Origin: Teratosphaeria epicoccoides
Taxonomy: Eukaryota > Ascomycota > Dothideomycetes > Mycosphaerellales > Teratosphaeriaceae
Assembly (NCBI GenBank): GCA_021401465.1
Contig: JADDMT010000018.1
Location: 186,001-250,000 of the forward strand
Length of the DNA: 64,000 bases
Direction of reading: 5' to 3'
Position numbers and translations under genes: made by a program
In this document: piece by piece, positions 22,133 through 34,019 of the stretch
Numbering within the stretch: the stretch's first letter is position 1
How the letters are laid out: every line of letters starts with the position of its first letter
The notes under the pieces: model-generated
Seen by the model: the letters and a program-made list of their open reading frames with translations, nothing else
Databases searched by the model: none
What the model was told of the DNA's origin: nothing

Positions 22133-24700
22133 CGCCAGTGACGTGAGGACAGCCACACCGCAAAGTGTCCAGGAGCCAGACTGTAGAGTTCTTTATGTTT
22201 CCATCATTTCCCTGCGCTCCGCAACCCTGTCCTTGCGCTGCGTCATTCCTCCCCAACACATCATCCTCAACGTCCCACGAGCAATCCCCCTGTGCGCAAC
22301 TGGACCGCAGTAGTGCAAGCTGACGATGTCGATCTTTGAAATGCTCGTACTATTACAGATGATATCTCTGCAATGGCACGTAGACCTCCGCCGCATCAAA
22401 TTCTCCAGGCTCTTGCACTTCGGAGTAATCAACACTCTGAACTTAGGAGCCGCATCTTGTTTTGTGAAACGTGGGAGGCGAGAGTGAGTAAGATCTGGCA
22501 TGGTGTGGGCCGGATCAATCCATGCTCGACCTCTGAGACATGGCTCAATGGGCTTGTTTTGTTCGATGAGGTGCGGACGGGCTGACCTACAGCTGTAGCT
22601 AGCCAGCATGCTTTCAAGTATCGGGCCCGTCTGCTTCGCTATGCCGGGACTTTCTGGACAGTCTGGAGATGGCAAGTCTCGCCTTATCACGGAAGGCGCT
22701 GGCAACCCGTTCCAGAGCCATGTGGCTTCGTATTTGCATGTTGCATTCCGGCTTCTGCCTAGGACAAACAGGTCACTGGCCACGCCCACAGCCAGGACGA
22801 GCGTAACGGGTTCACGCCAGCTACTCGCTCTTGGCACCAAGGCCTTCTATTGCCACAGCGAATGTCATTCGGATTGTCTGGATACCCTCATGTCTCAGAC
22901 ACCGGTACCGATCCGACTCCAGGCAGTCTTTCCACCCGTCAGTCAAGCCACGGTTAGGGTCTACAGTCAGGATCATGGGGCTCTCCTTCATACAAAGTCT
23001 TCATCGGTCACTCTGGACCTGTCTACGAACATGGCGGTGAGACTGGCACGAATACTGTGTGATCTCAGCTCTAGACATGTTACTGCGGCCGTCAATTTGG
23101 CTGCAAAGCGAAATAGCTGATCTCAGGCGTCTAGCAATCCCGCCTTGGTTGCGACCGATATGCCTTACTGCCGCGCGTGCACTGCCAACCAGTCTCAGGA
23201 CCTGTTGCCGTTGCTGTTGTTGCGGAACGTGGCTGTGGATTCAAGACAGAGGAATGGAAAGACGTCCAGGCCCAAATGTCGCGATCCAGGGACATGATGC
23301 TTGACGTGATACTTGCAATGTATAGCTACTCGCAGTCAGCGATCTGACGTGTAGAGACCAAAACCGCGGACTTCTTGACGTTCACACGGTCCAGTCAATC
23401 TCAATGATCATCGGCTGAAAGGCGAGTTTGTCGACATCCAGGACGGTGCAGTGACGGCTTGACGTGAGAGGGGCGTTGGGAGCGTTACGGGAGGCGGGCG
23501 AGGTCGCAGGATTGAAGATGCTTGAAATCAGGGCTGACGAGTCACATCTGGAATCTCTTCCCCCTCGGAGGGCGCTCAAACAACATAGCGAATGGCTCTG
23601 CGAGTCCCGTGACTGAGCAGCACGGCACTGTGAGGCTTGCAGCGATCTCTTCCGAAGCATGGAAATCTCCGGTCATCCGCGCGGGTCGCGCGAAAGGCGT
23701 CTGCTTCGAACGAGCCTGATGGTGGAGAGGCACGGCCATCCGATGGCGAGGTGATGCAAGTGTAAATGGGTCTGTTGAGAGTGCGAACGGTCGCAATAGC
23801 TGCCAAACTTGGGGCGGTGTTCTCGCTTTCGTCTTGCACGCTGTGTGGTGGCGACACTCTGTTTGCTAGCATCGATGGTGGTTCCTCCATAGTACAAAGA
23901 CGGTCCGTATTCCGCGCTGGGCTTGTAGGTGCCTCCATTGTGCTAAACCATCTTAATGCGGCCAAGGGGATGAGGGGAAGGGGGGCGCATTGATAGATTG
24001 CAGGTGAGGATTAGCAGTCGATTGTGAGATGCATATTTTCCGTCAAAGAATCATCTCATTCCAGGTTCAAGAGAGTGTGAAGTCCCGCTGCTATCTGAAT
24101 TGCATACTTGCTACTCCGTGTCTCCATAAGTCAGTCAACCGATTCTGGTCGACACGGCTGACTCCACGAAGCGGAATATCCAGACATATTCGTCGAAAGT
24201 CTATGTACTCTACACTTCGGTCGTGTTAGGGCATCTGCGAGACATTGTCGCCGTTCCCACGGAAGGTCTCACACCTGACAACCATCGTGAGATGGTACAG
24301 AGTCGGGTCTGAGACCGCAGCGCAAGCCATCGATCAGCGTAACGCAGTACTCGACGCAAAGACTGACCAGACATGTCTTGGCGGCGGGTCGGAAGTCTCA
24401 AGCCCACGTCCACCGGCAATTCAGTCGATGCTCTATTGCTCGGCCAGTGCACAGCTCGGAAGAGGTAAACTGAGAATCAAGGTCTGTATGGCCATTCATG
24501 TCGAAGACAATGGGTCTTAGTTGACTAGCAGCTTCGCTCATATAGAATCCTTCTAAACCTGTTGCGTGCAGGGCTAGTCAATCTTCCACTTGGTCACAGG
24601 CAACTTACCTTGTCCAATTTTCTTCATCCGAGCATCCCAACCTGGCTCGAACAGCCGGGATTTTGTCTCGACCATATTCAAAACCGTAACATCATATATC
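22133..24700. other. Intergenic, no gene seen
   Basis: A gap of 2.6 kb. Frames of 150-215 codons exist on both strands (for example minus 22193-22840). They have no domain, no plausible start context and the composition of translated noncoding DNA. Confidence 0.5.
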
Positions 24701-25768
24701 ATGGCGTACACTGCGGACTTCCGCGACGCACGGCAGACATGGCAATGCTCCGCCGTCGACCAACGCACTCTCATGCACGACAACCTCGCAAAACATCCCC
24801 AAATCCCCAAAATCTTGCTCAGCAGTTGCGCCGAGCTGTTGACAGAACTGAATATATCCCTAAGCGCTCACCATCCCAAAGAGTCCGATCACGTCGAAAA
24901 TCTCCACTGCCCGAATCAGGCAGACCACGGATTCAGGTGCTTCCACGTCGACCAAGACGGCCAACAGTGCGATGCAGTCGGCTTCGGAGACACCAGCACG
25001 CCGATAGTCCTTGCACCGGGATGGATCTTCCAAGCCTGCATGGACACAGACCTCTGCGGTTCCGAGCTGCAGCACGAACTCGCTGGTTGCTTCCTCAAAG
25101 CCAGTTGCCCCAGCCACCAAACCCCAGAGCAACGGCCCATCGTCCTCGACCGCGCACGAGAAATGGAGCAAACCATCCTCCTGTGGCGAGCCAGGTTCGC
25201 TCTGTCGCTGCTCGACGGGCCTCGAGTCCCTGGCCTCCTCGATCAACTCCAGGACGCCAGACGCCAGGCCGAAGAGTCCCGTCGCCAAGCAGCCGAAGCC
25301 CGTGCACGAGCAGAAAGTCACCGCCGCAAAGCAGCAGAATACCGTCAGCAAACCGACCTCGCCCTCCGCCAAGCCGAAACATCCCGCCAACAGGCTCAGG
25401 AATCCCACCTACAGGCTCAGGAAGCCCGAGTCGGCGCAGCGATGCTGCGAGAATGGATCCAGGCGCTCAACGACCAGCTCGAGAATCACGATCACATGGT
25501 TGAGGAAGCCACTGAGCAATTGAGGACCCAGAATATGGTGCTGAGACAGATTGACGCCCGGCTGCCCCCGTCCGGCAGGGAGACGAAGTGCTTCGTGCAG
25601 CAGCATGGGGGCGTTATGACGCCTCCGTCTGCCGCATCTTTGCACACGACGACGACGCCGTCGTCCCCATTGAGTCCGTCTCAGCGTCAGAAGCGGCCTT
25701 GCGTATCGTCGACGTCCGGCCCAGCAAGTCCTCGCACGCCTTCTACCACGCTGCTCCGGACCTTGTGA
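24701..25768 (+). CDS. Hypothetical coiled-coil protein with heptad repeats
   Basis: A single exon of 355 residues from ATG 24701; the frame is also open upstream to an ATG at 24590, but the protein-like composition starts at MAYTADFRDARQ. The N-terminal half (about 1-165) is rich in Cys and His, with pairs such as CPNQ..H, RCFHVDQ and SCPSH, and may bind metal. Residues 187-242 are eight uninterrupted 7-residue repeats of the type RRQAEES, forming a long charged helix. A second helical stretch follows (LREWIQALNDQLENHDHMVEEA). The C-terminus is Ser/Thr/Pro-rich. The function is unknown and I recognise no family. The gene stands alone in a sparse region and its 3' end converges with the deubiquitinase gene. 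Confidence 0.7.
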   Translation: MAYTADFRDARQTWQCSAVDQRTLMHDNLAKHPQIPKILLSSCAELLTELNISLSAHHPKESDHVENLHCPNQADHGFRCFHVDQDGQQCDAVGFGDTSTPIVLAPGWIFQACMDTDLCGSELQHELAGCFLKASCPSHQTPEQRPIVLDRAREMEQTILLWRARFALSLLDGPRVPGLLDQLQDARRQAEESRRQAAEARARAESHRRKAAEYRQQTDLALRQAETSRQQAQESHLQAQEARVGAAMLREWIQALNDQLENHDHMVEEATEQLRTQNMVLRQIDARLPPSGRETKCFVQQHGGVMTPPSAASLHTTTTPSSPLSPSQRQKRPCVSSTSGPASPRTPSTTLLRTL

Positions 25769-26051
25769 CAGACAGAAGCTGGGCAAGCAGGGTGGGGTCG
25801 CCGGTGGAGCAGTGTCGCATCCTTGGAAGGTGAGATTGCATGCTATAGAATAAGATACGGATCTGGGAGGAGTGTTGGAGAGATTAGCGGGTTTAGTTTA
25901 TAGCAGAGATCAGAATCTCGGGGCGGATTGCTTCTCGCGATGCGCCAGTGCCTGCGCACTCGATCGCTCTATATTCATGCCCATGCCGATGCCGTCGTGG
26001 CACCCACCTCCAACACCTCGCTTCATGCTGTCGTCATCAATATCACCCAGC

Positions 26052-28502
26052 TCAGACACCCTGCCTCCTGAAGAAGTAGATATAAGCAAACTTCTTCATT
26101 TCCTCCGCATCCGCGCCCAACGCCACCTTTTCATCATTAAACAAGATCCACTCCCCTTTGTTGCTTTCCTCTGGTGGCGTCTTCTTGATGAACGCCACAT
26201 AATGCCCCGCATGTATTGAACTCCCCTTATGACACACAATACTCTTCAGCCCAAACTTCGCGGGCTTGGTATCCTCGACTTCCGCCTTGCTGACCGTGGC
26301 AGCCGCCTCAGCATCGAGCACAGCAGCGTCCTCGTCGCCAAAGTCCCCCGTCGCCTCCGGATGATTGAATAGCCAGTCGACAGCACGCTCCATGTCGCCG
26401 GCCGTTTCCTTAAGCGCTTGACGAGCCTGTGGCGCGCTGAAGCCCATCGCCCCGAGACTCTCGATCTTCTCTGGGCCTGCGGCAGAGGAGGCAGCGCCGC
26501 CCGACGGCTTACTGTCACCAAGATCGAGTGGCTGATCAATATCTGGGTCCTCCATATGCTCGAACAACCATGAAGCAGCCACCTCAGCGTCTTGGTTCCC
26601 GGTAGCGTGAAGCGCGCGCTCGCATCGTGGACGAGGGAAGCCCATCGACATCAGCATCTCAAGTGCCATTTCGTTCGGCGTGAAGCTGTTTGAGCTTGCA
26701 CCCGCAGACGCGTCTTGGTCTTCTGGCAGCTCGTCCTCGCCAGCTTGCTTGCCTTTGCTGCGATACGCCTCCATATCGAAGTTGTCCTCGTCTCCAACGA
26801 TGACGGGCACGTCCTGCTTCGTCGGCACCCAGTTGACAATCTCGAAGCGACGAGCGTTGACAGCAAGAATGCTTGGGAAAGTCTTGAAGAGACTTTGCTT
26901 GGTGAAGCCTTTGTTGCCGCATCCAGCACAAGTCAGCTCGACAACTTCAGGTGCGGTGAAGTCGTCTAAGCATTGCTTGAGCGTTACAGATTCGAATTGT
27001 GGATCATCCTTTCTGTCGTGCTTGTCCCCATTTGTGCCATTGGCCATCTTCGCGTCGTCCGATTGAGGTAAGCGCTTGATCGGTACTGCTACTGACAGGT
27101 TTTCCATCTCATCCTGCCTATACCGCACCTTCCTGCACTGTAGACACTGTAGCTTCTGCTCCAGCACGAATCTGAAAGCCTCTACCGGGTCTGTGGTGTC
27201 TTTGTACTGACTGCGTGACGTCTGCTGCGATCGAACAATGAGCTTAAGCAGATGCAATAGAAGCTCGAATGAGTCCTGTTGTCTCATGGTACTGAACTCT
27301 GCGTGACCACGACCGATCAAGTGCTTGAGCATAGCAGGTGCCAAGCCTTTCTGATGAGGTACTTCGTGGGTCTTCTCCGACGCAGACACGTCTGCATTCG
27401 GCTTGCTATACCGCCCAGATAGCAATCCGTCCGCCACCTTGCGCATCTGAATCTCTAAATCCTCAGCAGGCTTGCCGACGGCCGGTACAGGCTCGTCAGG
27501 TCGATAGTAGCGATGTGCAAATTCTGGAAAGGAGAAGATGGATTGGAGGACGGAGTTGAGATAGCAGCTGTTTCCAAGATTCTTCAGTCCTGTGAATCCT
27601 GGACCAAACATGGGCTTCATCTCCTTGCCATCGTCTGTCAACATGCTGAACTCCCACCTCAAGTTCTCGTCGATCTGCATTTCCGTGAGCGATTTCTCGG
27701 TCTTGACCCGTCCAGCAATGTCGATGCCCCAGGTCGCCAGGTGAGCCGTCAATTCAGGATCGACCCGCTCGTCGTCACATTGATAACAGTAGATGTCTGC
27801 GTTGCCTTCCGCGGTCAATGATCCGAGCTTGACAGCGACTGGATGTGTTGTTGCATCGCCGTGTGCTCTAGCATGCGAATTGCCCGGGAGTCCGCCAAAC
27901 TGAGAACGCCCACAGCCCAGATTGCCACACGTCAAACACAACCAAAGATTCTCCTTCAAATCACACCCCGAGCACTGACTAAGATCATTGCTCGGAATTG
28001 GACGCCCGGATTCCTGCTCTAAGCATAACGTGTGCTCACACGGGATCATCTCCTGCTCCCACGCCTTGACCTCCTCCTGCTTCGCAAACGTGTTCGCCTT
28101 CAAGACGCCGTCCACAACCTCGCCGACCTTTCCCTTCTTCTCCAGGCCCGTGATGCCGCACTCGAAGCAATGTACATCGGTCTGGACGTCGTAACGATCC
28201 TCGTCGGTCTCCGCCTTGATTGCCAACTTGGAGATCTTCTCTGGCGGCTCGCCCTCTGCCCGCTCCTTCCTCTTTCGTGTCCGCTTGATGTTGACCGCTA
28301 ATGGATGCCGAGCCTGCTGTGCGTGCAGACGGCCATGGATGCGGTCTGCTGAGCAGCCTCCATTGAAGCACGTGAGGCAGACATCCAGACCGGCTGGATC
28401 GTCTATGGAATCGAAGCAGAGCGTGCAGTCTTCGCGGTACACCGACTCTGCTGGTTGTGGAGCGTGCATGTCGGCCGTGGTGATATGAGGACAAGTCGCC
28501 AT
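26052..28502 (-). CDS. UBP14: UBP14/USP5-type ubiquitin carboxyl-terminal hydrolase
   Basis: Cysteine protease that disassembles free polyubiquitin chains. A single exon of 816 residues starts at the ATG giving MATCPH; an in-frame upstream ATG at 28565 adds 21 residues without family similarity. Two zinc-finger modules come first: a variant one near 26-60 (CTLC...CLTC), and the canonical ZnF-UBP at about 177-270 (CSGCDLKENLWLCLTCGNLGCG), which in USP5 binds the free Gly-Gly end of ubiquitin. The catalytic Cys is in GNSCYLNSVLQS, near residue 313. Two UBA domains (about 608-652 and 678-713) are inserted in the catalytic fold. The catalytic His is in HAGHYVAFIKK, near 765. All the expected landmarks are present, so it should be active. 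Confidence 0.96.
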   Translation of the reverse strand: MATCPHITTADMHAPQPAESVYREDCTLCFDSIDDPAGLDVCLTCFNGGCSADRIHGRLHAQQARHPLAVNIKRTRKRKERAEGEPPEKISKLAIKAETDEDRYDVQTDVHCFECGITGLEKKGKVGEVVDGVLKANTFAKQEEVKAWEQEMIPCEHTLCLEQESGRPIPSNDLSQCSGCDLKENLWLCLTCGNLGCGRSQFGGLPGNSHARAHGDATTHPVAVKLGSLTAEGNADIYCYQCDDERVDPELTAHLATWGIDIAGRVKTEKSLTEMQIDENLRWEFSMLTDDGKEMKPMFGPGFTGLKNLGNSCYLNSVLQSIFSFPEFAHRYYRPDEPVPAVGKPAEDLEIQMRKVADGLLSGRYSKPNADVSASEKTHEVPHQKGLAPAMLKHLIGRGHAEFSTMRQQDSFELLLHLLKLIVRSQQTSRSQYKDTTDPVEAFRFVLEQKLQCLQCRKVRYRQDEMENLSVAVPIKRLPQSDDAKMANGTNGDKHDRKDDPQFESVTLKQCLDDFTAPEVVELTCAGCGNKGFTKQSLFKTFPSILAVNARRFEIVNWVPTKQDVPVIVGDEDNFDMEAYRSKGKQAGEDELPEDQDASAGASSNSFTPNEMALEMLMSMGFPRPRCERALHATGNQDAEVAASWLFEHMEDPDIDQPLDLGDSKPSGGAASSAAGPEKIESLGAMGFSAPQARQALKETAGDMERAVDWLFNHPEATGDFGDEDAAVLDAEAAATVSKAEVEDTKPAKFGLKSIVCHKGSSIHAGHYVAFIKKTPPEESNKGEWILFNDEKVALGADAEEMKKFAYIYFFRRQGV

Positions 28503-28871
28503 TGTTGCACAATCCTCTTGCCCTCTGGCCCTCACTTCCGCGGTGTCGTTTGTGTATGACACCAAACAAACCCAAACCTGTATTTACTCGTTTGTCCCGC
28601 CTCGTGTCAGAATGCTGTAACGCTCCACAAGTCATGACTCGCGCTCGCTTGGGCGAGGCTGGAGCACAGCGAAAAGTTCATATTGTCGAAAGTGTTGTGC
28701 AGCTTCCTACATTTCTTCAGTATCAATAATGATTATGCGCACTGGTGCAATGACTCTTCGCGCAAGCTGATGTTCCCTGTTCCTCGACCTATCACACAGG
28801 GAAATCTTATCAACCATCCAAACAATGCAATCTACTACGCTCTCCACCCCATGTTTGCCATTTGCAATAGA
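28503..28871. other. Intergenic
   Basis: It holds the upstream region of the deubiquitinase gene and the 3' flank of the Hsp31-like gene. No coding feature was found. Confidence 0.7.
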
Positions 28872-29677
28872 TCAATTCACGGCAGCCAAGATCTTCTCTC
28901 CCACTCCCGCCGCGCTGGCTGGATTCTGGCCCGTGATCAGCTTCCCCCCCTTCCCAGATGCCACCACCTTTGCACCCCACGCCTGCTCCGCCAAGACCAC
29001 CTTCCCACCCTTCTCCTTCAACGCCGTCTCCAACATAAATGGCATAGCCGGACTCAGCCCAACCTGATCCTCCTCCGCATTGCTGAAAGCTGTGACTTCC
29101 TGCCCGCTAACAAGATACGAGCCATCGCTCAACTTCACATTCACCAACGCCGCAGGGCCGTGACAGACTGCCGAGGTGACTTTGCCTGCTTCGTAGAACT
29201 CGCGGGTCAATTGTTGGGACTCCGGGTCGGTGGCGAGGTCGAACATTGCTTCGTTTTCCGTCAGCACCACTTTCATGTCGCGAAGACTTTGATGAGCAGG
29301 TAAACTCACGCCCGTGCCCACCAACATAGAACACGGCATCGAACTCCTTCGCTTTCCCGAGATAATTACTGAGCTTTTCTGTCTTCTTCCACAAGCTCTC
29401 TTTCTCCTTCAGGAACTTGGACGATTCCGGATCTTCTTTGAACATCTCTACGCTGGAAGGATCCAATGGCGCGGCGCCGCCTTTCGGCGATGCGATCGTG
29501 ATGTCGGCTTTGCCTTCTAGTTTGTAGTATGGGTGCGCGAATTCTGGGAGGTACCTGATGCATGTCAGCGCCCAAGTTGGCGTGTTCATCGGCGTCTGCT
29601 GCTCACCATCCTGTTGTCTTGCCGGTATTGCCAAGCTGCTCATGGGAGCTGAGAATGAAAAGGATTTTGGGTGCCAT
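28872..29677 (-). CDS. Hsp31/DJ-1 family glyoxalase-chaperone
   Basis: Three exons (29677-29607, 29554-29310, 29248-28872) with introns of 52 and 61 nt give 230 residues, close to yeast Hsp31 (237). The first exon supplies the beta strand MAPKILFILSSHE. The triad expected for the Hsp31 class is in place: Glu28 (WYLPEFAHP), nucleophile Cys134 and His135 (SAVCHGPAAL). The GGHGPMFDL loop is restored exactly by removing intron 2, which supports that splice. In the family, these proteins convert methylglyoxal to lactate without glutathione and protect against carbonyl and oxidative stress. There is no signal peptide, so it is probably cytosolic. Confidence 0.93.
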
Positions 29678-30575
29678 GATGCCTGCGTGGTTCACCTGCT
29701 TGCTGCGTCGTATTCGGGTCACTTCGATCTGTATCGGTGCGTGAACTGAAATACTCGAGACTACTTCGTATCTGTGTTGTCGGTCTACGAGACATTGATG
29801 GCAGCCATGGCTCATGTGTATCTACGTCACATTTTAGCAATCATCTAGCCACAAAGTACTAAATCCAGGGACCGCCAGCGTCCGAACAAAGTACGAAAGC
29901 ATGCTTAAGCGGTTCACATCGCAGCAGCAGATCTTGGGACGAGGCAATGTGCACCAAGTCGCGGTATACAGGATTGCCGCATGTATCTCTGGACGTGCTG
30001 TCCACCTTCAACGGAGTAAGGTTCCTGTCACGTCTAGTCCTTATGGGGACGCCTCGAATACTCAAGTGCAATTGCAGCCACATGAGAAGACCATACCAGA
30101 CGGCTTCCTAAAAGATGAGGGACGTTCGTTGGATGAGAAGGGAGAGAATGGACATATAATGCAGCAGCGGCGGGACTAGATTAGGAGGTACCCCCTGTGA
30201 TTACCTACGCTTGATAGTCTGTGCCATGACACGTGCGGCTTGGCAAGTCATGAGCACATTTCCCAAAAATGGACGGACAACACTCCTCCATGTCTGTCAA
30301 GATCAGTATCTCGATGGCGCTGATCAGCTCGGCCGGAGGACCGCTTCGACTGGCCAATTGGTTTTATTGGACCCGTCAACTCGTTGAGGAGGTGATCTCA
30401 CTCGATCAAAACATGACCCTACGATTCCATAGTTTATAGCATAGCATCAACATTCGCATCATCGAACAGTCAGATGTATCAAGGGCTATTCCCGACGCGA
30501 ACAAGCGGACGAACAGCTTGGTTGGTCAATCACTCGTTGGCTGACTGACGTAATCACCTGACAAGGCCCTGCAGG
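29678..30575. other. Intergenic, no gene seen
   Basis: It holds the upstream region of the Hsp31-like gene and the 3' flank of the DUF2235 gene. No supported coding sequence. Confidence 0.6.
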
Positions 30576-32840
30576 CTAACAACGTCGAACATTTTGCTGT
30601 GTATGCTCCCTCACCACCGCTTCTCCAACACGATCTCCTTCGCCGTGCGCGACCCTCCATTGACCGATGCCTGCTTGTGCTGGCGCTTTCCGGACGCCTC
30701 TACCACCTCCGCCAATGATGACATTACCTGCCTATCAGTCAGCGTCGAGGTCCTGAAAGGCTGCAATTCCGGAGCTCACCTGGTCGATATGTCTTGTCAG
30801 CCTGCATACGGCGTATGACGGAAGCATGGATCAAAGCATCGTCTGGCATATCTCTGACTTCGCCCATCGGTAACGGCCAAATGATTGGCTTCCACGTGCC
30901 ATCTTTCTGCAAGTCCATGCGGCGAAACGGCATGTATTCCATCAGCTTCCACGCCAGACACGAGGGCCATGACATCCCACGACCGAAGGCAAGAGAATCA
31001 TGGAGCTTAGTCTCGGTTTCGAGTCGTAGCAGGTCTGCCTCAGAACGGAGACGTGGCAGATCTACTGTATGTTTGGAGCCCGACCGAGGTAGGTCTTGGC
31101 CGTCCAACAAGAGCGTTGGAGCCATCGACTGGCGCCTGAAGTCATGGACCAAGAGGCCTGAGGTATCCAGTTTGTCTTCATCCAGTGGCATTCCTGCGTT
31201 CCTGGCTTCTCGGATCATCCAGATCAATGGTAGATCACTAGCCGGTCGCTGATCGTGCGAATGGATCAGAACTCTATATGTGTTTTGGATCTCAAAGTTG
31301 ATTCTGTTATCCTGCTTACCTCCTCATAGGGCCCAATTTGCCACCCACCTCCAATATCGCCATGCTGGCCTGTTTACATTGAGCGAGTATCCTGGACCAT
31401 TGTCCCCGTCAACAGGGCATGCGGCAACGACTGACCTGCAAACCATATCTCAAGGATGTCCTGATGATCTTCATTTGGGACCGACGCGTCCTCATCCTGC
31501 TTCAGCTCCATTCGCCTCTCCGCAGCTGGCGTGCCTGAATCGAAGGACATAGTAGATGAGGCAGCATCGCCATTGATCGAGGACGTACCGCTTGCCATGG
31601 GACGTAGCAGTTGCGAATTTTTCTTCGGCCGAAACCTGAAATGATTCTTTGTCGTTGGACTATCTTCTGACGGGCCCTCATCTAGGGGCGGAGGACCGGG
31701 CAGCTCCTCCTGGGGTTCGCCAGGTTGATGGTGATGCCAGTGATGATGGTCATGCTGTAGATGAGCGTGTTCGTGTGCAACAGACCGCTGCTGCGAGATC
31801 AGGTCCTGTCGAAACTTTGCTCGGCGTTCGTCGATGGAAACCGCGTGACGGATGACTAGAGCAGAGGTCTTTGCTGTGTACGGGAATTTTGTGCGACGCA
31901 TCCAGGCAGACTCGAATTGAGGCACGGAATTCACACAGTCAAGTAGTCCCAGGAACCGAATTCGGTCTATTGGCCGGGAGTACGTCTGCCAAAATGGCAT
32001 GGAGCAGGTCAGGAAATGTCTCAGACAACAGATACTCTCCTGGCCATCAGTACTAACCTCGCGAAAGCGCTTGATGAAGTGAAACTGCTCTCGCTTCTTC
32101 GCTCTGGACTTCCTGGTATTCTCGCTGCGCATTAGCCAATCTGCGAATGTCTTCCAGGCAAAGCGAAGCATCTCTTCATTGCCAGCCGCTAGGAGCCCGA
32201 CGTAGTCCAGCTGTTTTTTGAAGAACTCAGCCATGACAACTCCCAGGTATCGTGCACTAGCGCTCACCATTTGTGCAAGGAATCGAGCTGTATATGCTCC
32301 CCTGCTGAAGCCGAAGAAATAGATGTGGTCACCGGTCTGATAGTAACGCATCAAGAACTTGTATCCAGCCATGACGTGTTCGCCGAAGCTGCTGCCAATC
32401 GCCATATCCATTGCTTTCACATACGCGGACCGGATGTTGCCAATGGTCGATTTCCTGGACAGGTTCGATGCCTCTACATAGGTTCCGATCCCTGGCTGGT
32501 AGTAGTGAACTGTTCTTGTTAGCGGCCTCGAGGGGTCCAGGGTTTGCCTAGAACTACATTGACGACTTACATTGGTTTGCATCTTGTCTATCCAAAAGAC
32601 TGAATATCTTGACGACTGGAAGTGATTAGCGATATTCGAGCGCATGACACTCGAGTCGTGCGCTCACTATTACTATCGGATGCATTGCCTTGGAACCTGC
32701 AATCAACGACGGCGCGTCAGCCTGAACTTCGCAGCCCTACTAGTCCCCACTGACTTGTTTCCCGTGCCATCAAAGCATAATACCAGAGACTTCGGCAATC
32801 TTGCCTGGACCACGGGCACCGCTGGTGATAGACTCTCCAT
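30576..32840 (-). CDS. DUF2235 alpha/beta-hydrolase-like protein
   Basis: Eight exons on the minus strand: 32840-32755, 32696-32668, 32615-32571, 32509-32058, 31985-31436, 31369-31320, 31248-30780 and 30727-30576. The seven introns are 52-72 nt and the product is 610 residues. The splices reassemble the family signatures: LVLCFDGTGNKFQG near residue 20; HYYQPGIGTYV near 55; the nucleophile elbow GFSRGAYTARFLA with Ser122; FLGLLDCVNSVP; and GQHGDIGGGWQIGP, where two introns must be removed. DUF2235 is related to phospholipase effectors of bacterial type VI secretion. Fungal members are widespread and their substrate is unknown. A His-rich, probably disordered loop (EHAHLQHDHHHWHHH) lies between the last two blocks. 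Intron 4 (31986-32057) has no stop and a length divisible by three, so it could be retained. Confidence 0.88.
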
Positions 32841-34019
32841 GGCTGAGTGGACGACCAAAGCTCAGGTTGGGTTTACAAGGCATAGGCATATGCTTCTTAC
32901 CAGATATTTTCGATGCGTCCACCGCATGTGCTCGCGGGTGGTAGCTCCTGTAGGTCGAGGTTTTCGGGCTCACGGATCACGCCAGCCTAGCATCGAAAGT
33001 GCTCCAACTTGATGAATGCTATGTTGCCTCCCGTTTGGCTGATATCTGGCTCGGCATATGCAGTGACCATATCACCCCCGACCCGTGCCTCCTCAATGGC
33101 TGCTTGGCTCAAGACTAATGACCGCACCTTCCAAACCATTCAGCACTACCACCGCACGCAGCAAGCCTCGCTTCTGGGAGACCATCCACGCGAACATACG
33201 GTGCTTGCGGGGCTTGTGCTACTCTGCAGGCAGCTCGAGCGATCGGGTAGCTGCGTACTGGAGTTGGCGCAGGCGCCAGTTCGGGGGCTTTTGCCAGCAC
33301 GAACAAATGAGCGACACAAGTATATTGAATCGTGAGCGGCGTCGTCCAGCTGCCAACGCATCCACCGGGTTCATAGCTACAAGCCATTGGGTGTAATGCA
33401 TTGGTAGTCGTTCGCTAAGGGGGTAGCATGTTACGAAGCTGCGGTGGCTTCCAAAGCGACGCCAATCTTCCTGCCTCAGAGCAGCCAACAGCTCAATCCC
33501 TTGCTTGTTATGCAGTAGCTCCCAAAGCTCGTGTTGACGAGCAGTGATCACCAGCCAATCATTTGACTGCTTGGCGTCATTTGACCGCTTCTCAATGCGA
33601 CTGTCTGCTTATCAGCACAGTCAATTGCTCGTTGATGTATCTGAATATTTGATGGTACGATTGACTCCGCTCCAATTCATCACGTCATGACTCACCCTGT
33701 CGGCCGATTGAGCGGTCGTTTGACTGATGCAGTGGCCGTATCTCTTTCAGCATCAGCCTTGGCGAAGATGCTCTAAGCAAGAAAGACCAGTTCGAAGATT
33801 GATGTCGACGCACAAAAGCACTCGTCCTTGATGTGGTTGCTCATTTCACATGCTCATGGTTCACTGCTCACAGATGCTGGCGATGTTGAGCAAGTCGGCT
33901 AGGACAAGCACTGCATATTAGTAAATGGATCGATGTGCTATTGCTGGGTATCTCTAAACTGTACATCGCTGGACGCATTGAGAAGAAATTGCCGACAAAT
34001 GCCAACGGCACGTCAAAGC
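32841..34019. other. Intergenic, no supported gene
   Basis: It lies between the DUF2235 start and the 3' end of the ferric reductase. Frames near 33085-33396 (+) and 33219-33551 (-) have mixed composition, and neither has domains or clear splice partners. Confidence 0.45.

Noticed and set aside
22193..22840. Minus-strand frame of 215 codons
   Set aside because: No domain, poor start context and composition of noncoding DNA.
24562..25503. Plus-strand frame of 313 codons overlapping the coiled-coil gene
   Set aside because: Arg/Pro-rich low-complexity product typical of a shifted frame through a GC-rich repeat; the other frame has the clean heptads.
12559..28502. UBR1 and UBP14 as a ubiquitin gene cluster
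   Set aside because: They are 7 kb apart with unrelated genes between them, which is compatible with chance.
33219..33551. Minus-strand frame that looked weakly coding (helical, Trp-rich)
   Set aside because: No acceptable start or splice joins, and the opposite strand is equally open; kept only as an intergenic note.
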